A DNA stretch of 15,236 nucleotides from the NCBI GenBank assembly GCA_910585745.1, contig CAJUFM010000068.1, forward strand, positions 1 to 15,236, read 5' to 3'. How positions within the stretch are numbered: the stretch's first letter is position 1; the number at the start of each line of letters is the position of its first letter. Of the stretch, positions 12,864-15,236 are shown piece by piece. Made by a program: the position numbers and the translations under genes. The stretch is from an uncultured Eubacterium sp. (GTDB lineage: Bacteria > Bacillota > Clostridia > Lachnospirales > Lachnospiraceae). Under the pieces are notes generated by a model. The model ran no database searches. It was not told the origin of the DNA and worked only from the letters and a program-made list of their open reading frames with translations.

Positions 12864-15236
12864 TCACTTCCATCCCTTAACTACATTTAAAAATAACTTT
12901 TTATATTGTTCATCTTTCTCAGCCAATGCAGCAAATGTCGTATTTTCAAACCATTCCGTAACTTCCTTTAAATTTTCTATAGCCTTGCATACGCTTTCTC
13001 GCCTAGTATTCAAAAATCGCCCTTCCTCTTCGAGATATCCCCGAATATACATAAGATTTGCCAATGCAAACATTTTTAGTTCTGCTCCTTCTTCAAAATA
13101 CACATAAGAACATAGCATAACAGCCGCAAAATATAAAAAACCACGGTCCTCTACTAATCGTTTATGAATCCAATACATACAAACTGCATACTCTGTCTTT
13201 GGAATCTGGGTGATTCCATTTAATAATATTTCCCCAATTCCCCTGTTCAGCCTTCTGGAACCACCTAAATCAAGATGAAAAGCATTTAATGGTCCGTCCG
13301 CAAATCCTTCTTTTTCATCCACCTGTTCTAAAGGAGCCTTAATATAATGTTCAATAAAAAAAGTTGTTATTTTACTTTTTTCCGCTGGTGTCCCCATCCT
13401 GCTAATACTACAGAACAGACTACAAAAGTCATAAAAATAATGTGCTGAGATATCTTCCCTGTGCTTTTGCAAAAAATCCTGGATTTGTGAAATTAAAACC
13501 AACACGTCATTTTCTTCTGCCAGCCTCCAATTCTGATTTGTACATTTATGCTGAACCTCTTTCATAACTCTGGAATCATACCCTGATAGAATTTTTTCAT
13601 CATCTAATTTTCTCAGTGTTTCATCCAGGCACACTTGAATACTTCCCATATCTGGTTCTTTACGTTCTGAAAGAGATTTAATTTCGATCAGTTCCTTCAA
13701 TTCATCATAGATTTCGCACGGCGCTATATCCTTACACATATCAATAAAACGATGGAGCGCATCTTTTATTTCGTCTTTTCTTTCTAAATGTAAACTAATA
13801 CAGAGTTCATAAACAATCTCACTTTTCACATTCATTTCGCCCTCTTCATCCCACTGCGAAATCGTTTTGAGCATTTTTTTGCAATCCTCCAACGGCATAT
13901 AACATAAAGCCCGCTCCCCCAACTTTTCATTTGAGCGATACATATGAGGGTTGTTATACACCCGCTGAATAATTGGCATAACAATCTGCCATTCCGCATT
14001 CGTCAATCGTTCAGCAACATCTGAGATAAAATCAAACTCACCAAGATTAATATATTCTTTACAAGTTTGAATATAATTATCATAAACAGGCAGCCAACGT
14101 AATACTATTGAAAGTTCTTCTTCCTGCAACTCTTTTATCATACTCTCAATCCACTCAATCGCATACCTCCATGTACATTTACATTCGTTATTTACAATAA
14201 ATTGAATAACTTCTGAAAATCCCTGTGGATACTGCACTTTCATTGTTTCAATTAATTTCTTTCTCTCATTCTCCTCAAAGCATTCATTGTCCATGCCTTG
14301 TATACAAGTAATAATAGCTTTTGGCAAATCAGTAGGATATCCACAGTATTTTCCATATTTATCACGATACATTGAATTACTGTACAACCAAAGAGTATAA
14401 TTACGCACAGACTCCAAATATTCTCCCAGATTCCACATCCGTATCCCTTCTACACAACGTAGGGAGATCAAACGAAGCAACTCCATCCGTTTATTAGCAG
14501 CTTTTCTAGGTTTCGATCGTATTTCTGCCAATAAGTTTTCTATCTTCGCTTCTCTTGCTTGCCAGTATGCAGAAAATGCCTGCTCCTCTGCTGCACGCTG
14601 ATAACGGTATATTCCTGCATATTCAAATTTCGTATCAATCCCTTTTATTTCAATATCGTTCCATTGAATCACTGGTCTTGTCATATTTTGAAACCCCTGT
14701 ATGGCACTAAATTGGTCCTTATTTAACACACCATCCCGAATCAATTCTGGAATTATTTGTGCTACCATCTTCCAATCTGCACGATAAAAATATGTCCATG
14801 CCTTTGCAAGACTTGGTATATCAGCCTGATTCAAGATTTCATCTGTTACGCAAAGATTTCTATGTAAAATATCATATTGAAAACTAAGCTGCTCTTCTAA
14901 ATCTAATATCTTCTTCGATAAGGCGTCTATTTTAACATGTTCCTTCATATAACGAGACACTCTTCTCCAAGAGTCTCCTTCTCCATCCCAAAACCAAAAC
15001 AAACCAATAATTGTACAACACAAAAGCTCTGTTGCCATATCTTCCTTAAGCAAACTATAGTCCGTTTCACATAAAAACTTCTCATAATCTAAAATATATT
15101 TCTCTGAGATTCTAGGCAGCAAAAAGCAAAATAGTACATCCAACAATTTACTATATGTACAATCTCTTTTTATTTTATTTGATAGTAAGCGCTCTACAAT
15201 AGAGTGCCTTATATAATCATTCAATCCATGAGATAA
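12864..15236 (-). CDS. C-terminal part of a large helix-rich protein of unknown function, cut by the window edge
   Basis: At least 790 codons, open to the right edge. The first internal in-frame start-like codon (TTG at 15224) has no ribosome binding site and the frame continues upstream (L-S-H-G), so the true N-terminus is outside the window. I recognise no catalytic motif. The visible part is almost wholly alpha-helical with many amphipathic helices, for example SLAKAWTYFYRADWKMVAQI and YAIEWIESMIKELQEEEL, like a TPR/HEAT-type solenoid. A few hydrophobic cysteine-rich stretches (LLCCTIIGLFWFWDG) look buried rather than membrane-spanning. By hand counts of three 60-base lines the gene is about 33-38% G+C, against about 48-50% in lines of the mscS and hydrolase genes, which suggests a different origin. 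Large solenoid C-termini occur in STAND- or SIR2-type defence proteins; this is only a possibility. Confidence 0.6.
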   Translation of the reverse strand, partial: LSHGLNDYIRHSIVERLLSNKIKRDCTYSKLLDVLFCFLLPRISEKYILDYEKFLCETDYSLLKEDMATELLCCTIIGLFWFWDGEGDSWRRVSRYMKEHVKIDALSKKILDLEEQLSFQYDILHRNLCVTDEILNQADIPSLAKAWTYFYRADWKMVAQIIPELIRDGVLNKDQFSAIQGFQNMTRPVIQWNDIEIKGIDTKFEYAGIYRYQRAAEEQAFSAYWQAREAKIENLLAEIRSKPRKAANKRMELLRLISLRCVEGIRMWNLGEYLESVRNYTLWLYSNSMYRDKYGKYCGYPTDLPKAIITCIQGMDNECFEENERKKLIETMKVQYPQGFSEVIQFIVNNECKCTWRYAIEWIESMIKELQEEELSIVLRWLPVYDNYIQTCKEYINLGEFDFISDVAERLTNAEWQIVMPIIQRVYNNPHMYRSNEKLGERALCYMPLEDCKKMLKTISQWDEEGEMNVKSEIVYELCISLHLERKDEIKDALHRFIDMCKDIAPCEIYDELKELIEIKSLSERKEPDMGSIQVCLDETLRKLDDEKILSGYDSRVMKEVQHKCTNQNWRLAEENDVLVLISQIQDFLQKHREDISAHYFYDFCSLFCSISRMGTPAEKSKITTFFIEHYIKAPLEQVDEKEGFADGPLNAFHLDLGGSRRLNRGIGEILLNGITQIPKTEYAVCMYWIHKRLVEDRGFLYFAAVMLCSYVYFEEGAELKMFALANLMYIRGYLEEEGRFLNTRRESVCKAIENLKEVTEWFENTTFAALAEKDEQYKKLFLNVVKGWK

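Noticed and set aside
12844..13107. 87-codon open frame on the + strand opposite the right-edge gene
   Set aside because: Lies almost entirely within the large - strand gene and has no supporting features.

Overview
The window looks like a chromosomal segment from a spore-forming, strictly anaerobic Clostridia, most likely a gut Lachnospiraceae (Blautia/Roseburia/Dorea-like). The evidence is a butyryl-CoA:acetate CoA-transferase-family enzyme very close in sequence pattern to the Roseburia type, a four-subunit pyruvate:ferredoxin oxidoreductase, CotF-like spore proteins, strong AGGAGG-type ribosome binding sites and moderate G+C. No tRNA, rRNA, CRISPR array, insertion sequence or transposase gene was seen.

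Layout. (1) 104-1444 (+): CoA-transferase (but-type), ending at a hairpin terminator that also serves the convergent por operon. (2) 1568-4573 (-): porG-porD-porA-porB, four tightly packed genes each with its own good Shine-Dalgarno, behind a clear sigma-A promoter. A perfect 12-3-12 inverted repeat begins at the predicted transcription start. (3) 4652-8382 (-): an SGNH/GDSL-type hydrolase followed by a PhoB-like response regulator and a PhoR-like histidine kinase, read as one operon; regulator and kinase overlap by ATGA. (4) 8544-9008 (+): two small CotF/ferritin-like spore coat-type proteins, divergent from the hydrolase operon, ending in a terminator. (5) 9067-9888 (-): MscS-family mechanosensitive channel, preceded by a leader of about 110 nt with competing hairpins. 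(6) 10116-11282 (+) and 11318-12748 (-): two convergent lipoproteins that share a CGG(Q/E)FT signature at the lipidated cysteine and a V-S-G-x-A-V linker. (7) 12864 to the right edge (-): the C-terminal 790 codons of a large, helix-rich protein of unknown function, visibly more A+T rich than the rest and cut by the window edge.

Functionally, the left third is central fermentation: PorGDAB makes acetyl-CoA and reduced ferredoxin from pyruvate, and the CoA-transferase works at the acyl-CoA/acetate end of the same metabolism. The middle is envelope sensing, a sugar- or lipid-esterase-like enzyme and sporulation. The right third is envelope stress, surface lipoproteins and an accessory gene. The items most worth a second look are the por operator, the structured mscS leader, the lipoprotein pair, the hydrolase/two-component operon with a CATACTA -10 box, and the truncated right-edge protein. 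I found no complete new defence or mobile system; the right-edge protein is the only candidate part of one.
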